This document shows positions 5,271-5,936 of a stretch of DNA of 5,936 nucleotides, one piece after another (the stretch's first letter is position 1; each line of letters begins with the position of its first letter). The notes under the pieces are model-generated. The model had not been told where the DNA came from. It saw only the letters and a program-made list of their open reading frames with translations, and ran no database searches. Both the position numbers and the translations under genes were made by a program. The DNA is from Rhodothermota bacterium (GTDB lineage: Bacteria; Hydrogenedentota; Hydrogenedentia; Hydrogenedentales; GCA-2746185): contig VFKU01000189.1 in NCBI GenBank assembly GCA_009885415.1, positions 1 through 5,936 on the forward strand, given 5' to 3'.

Positions 5271-5936
5271 TGCGCACCCTCACCGACGAAGTCCGTACTA
5301 ACCCGCCGGAAGAACTGGCTTCAGCGCCACCCCCCCGGCACACTGCTTGGGCGCCACTCGCGCTCGGCCTTGGCGCGTCCTGCGTGATGCTCGTCGCGAC
5401 CCTCTGGCTCATTGGACAATTCTTGAAACACCGCCCGAAGGATCTCTTGGGCGCGACGGCGGACATCGGCGAGATCGCCGCGGACGTATTGAAGTACCAG
5501 GGCCTCCCCGCGGAAGCGATCGAGATTTCCGCGCCGCGCTTGCAGCGCCAAGCGAGCGCGCACTTTTATCGTACCCGCGTCTCCGCGCACCTGCCCGCGT
5601 CGCTAGACCCCGAAGAGGCGATCCGCGCGATCGAACGTGCGCTCTGGCCCAAGCGCGTGGTCATCACGGCGGAAGACGCGCAGGAGGCCGAACGCACCGA
5701 GCGCCTGAGCCTCGACGGTCACGACGTCGGCGAGCTTGTTTTGTATCACGCGCCCGCGCAGCCCGCGCCGCAGGTCCCCGCTCCGATCCTACATGCCCCT
5801 CCCGAAGCAGCGCCTGAGCCTGGCCACGTTTCGACCGGAGATCCTGCGCCCACACCCCTTCCCTCGCTGGAGCCGGTCTTGGCGGTCCCGGCGGGTCAGT
5901 GGACGCCGTCCATGGGGCCGATCGTCGCAAAAGCGC
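5270..5936 (+). CDS. Membrane-anchored protein with proline-rich linker, 3'-truncated; possible divergent polysaccharide deacetylase
   Basis: The frame is open from an ATG overlapping the murI stop by one base (TGATG) to the window end, giving 222 codons with no stop. GGTGGA at 5258-5263 sits 6 bases ahead as a ribosome site. Visible parts: a polar N-terminus (1-25), one transmembrane helix (about 28-52, LALGLGASCVMLVATLWLIG), a mixed alpha/beta region (about 58-160, including RTRVSAHLPASLDPEEAIRA), and a Pro/Ala-rich linker (about 161-213). The predicted topology is N-in with the bulk outside. The layout fits the front part of YibQ-type divergent polysaccharide deacetylases, which usually have an anchor, a small domain, a linker and then a deacetylase domain. 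That domain would begin beyond the edge, so the call is inference. Other envelope proteins with an anchor and linker (for example a SPOR or LysM protein) are not excluded. That the gene is real is strongly supported by coupling, codon pattern and protein-like layout. Confidence 0.7.
   Translation, partial: MRTLTDEVRTNPPEELASAPPPRHTAWAPLALGLGASCVMLVATLWLIGQFLKHRPKDLLGATADIGEIAADVLKYQGLPAEAIEISAPRLQRQASAHFYRTRVSAHLPASLDPEEAIRAIERALWPKRVVITAEDAQEAERTERLSLDGHDVGELVLYHAPAQPAPQVPAPILHAPPEAAPEPGHVSTGDPAPTPLPSLEPVLAVPAGQWTPSMGPIVAKA

Noticed and set aside
1..5936. CRISPR arrays, tRNA or rRNA genes, insertion-sequence ends, phage or defence genes
   Set aside because: No regular direct repeats, no transposase-like frames and no structured RNA signature were seen on reading both strands.

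Overview
The window reads as an ordinary, GC-rich chromosomal stretch from a bacterium, with every supported gene on the + strand. It holds two functional blocks separated by a small regulatory-type gene. Codon use, tight gene packing and the mix of families (two-subunit P-protein, a short lipoate ligase-like protein, a YvyF-like double zinc-ribbon protein, a stalk-domain amidase and a GerMN protein) suggest an uncultured or less-studied lineage rather than a close relative of a model organism. Candidate phyla such as Hydrogenedentota or Sumerlaeota, or the PVC group, are possible. That placement is a guess: no rRNA or strong phylogenetic marker is present.

Block 1 (1-1983) is one-carbon and lipoate metabolism. 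The 3' part of gcvPB (glycine dehydrogenase subunit 2) runs off the left edge. Six bases after its stop comes a short lipoate ligase/octanoyltransferase-family protein, which plausibly lipoylates the H protein that GcvP works on. The last ~60 codons of this second gene and the following gap are clearly poorer in GC than the rest.

The middle (1984-2620) has a good extended -10 promoter at 2009-2017. It is followed by a 138-residue protein with two CxxC...CxxC zinc ribbons around a helix-turn-helix-like segment, then a ~140-base leader region with weaker signals.

Block 2 (2621-5936) is a compact envelope/peptidoglycan cluster: a secreted N-acetylmuramoyl-L-alanine amidase, a membrane-anchored GerMN-domain protein, glutamate racemase (murI), and a membrane-anchored protein cut by the right edge. 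The joins are 1 base, 0 bases and a 1-base TGATG overlap, so these four are very probably one transcript. The last gene has no stop in the window. Its layout (N-terminal membrane anchor, small alpha/beta region, proline-rich linker) fits the front part of a YibQ-type divergent polysaccharide deacetylase, but its diagnostic domain would lie outside.

I found no RNA genes, CRISPR arrays, insertion sequences, att sites or convincing terminators. I do not see a novel system here. The points most worth a second look are the amidase-GerMN-murI-anchor operon, the compositional break in the ligase gene, and the YvyF-like protein without flagellar neighbours.
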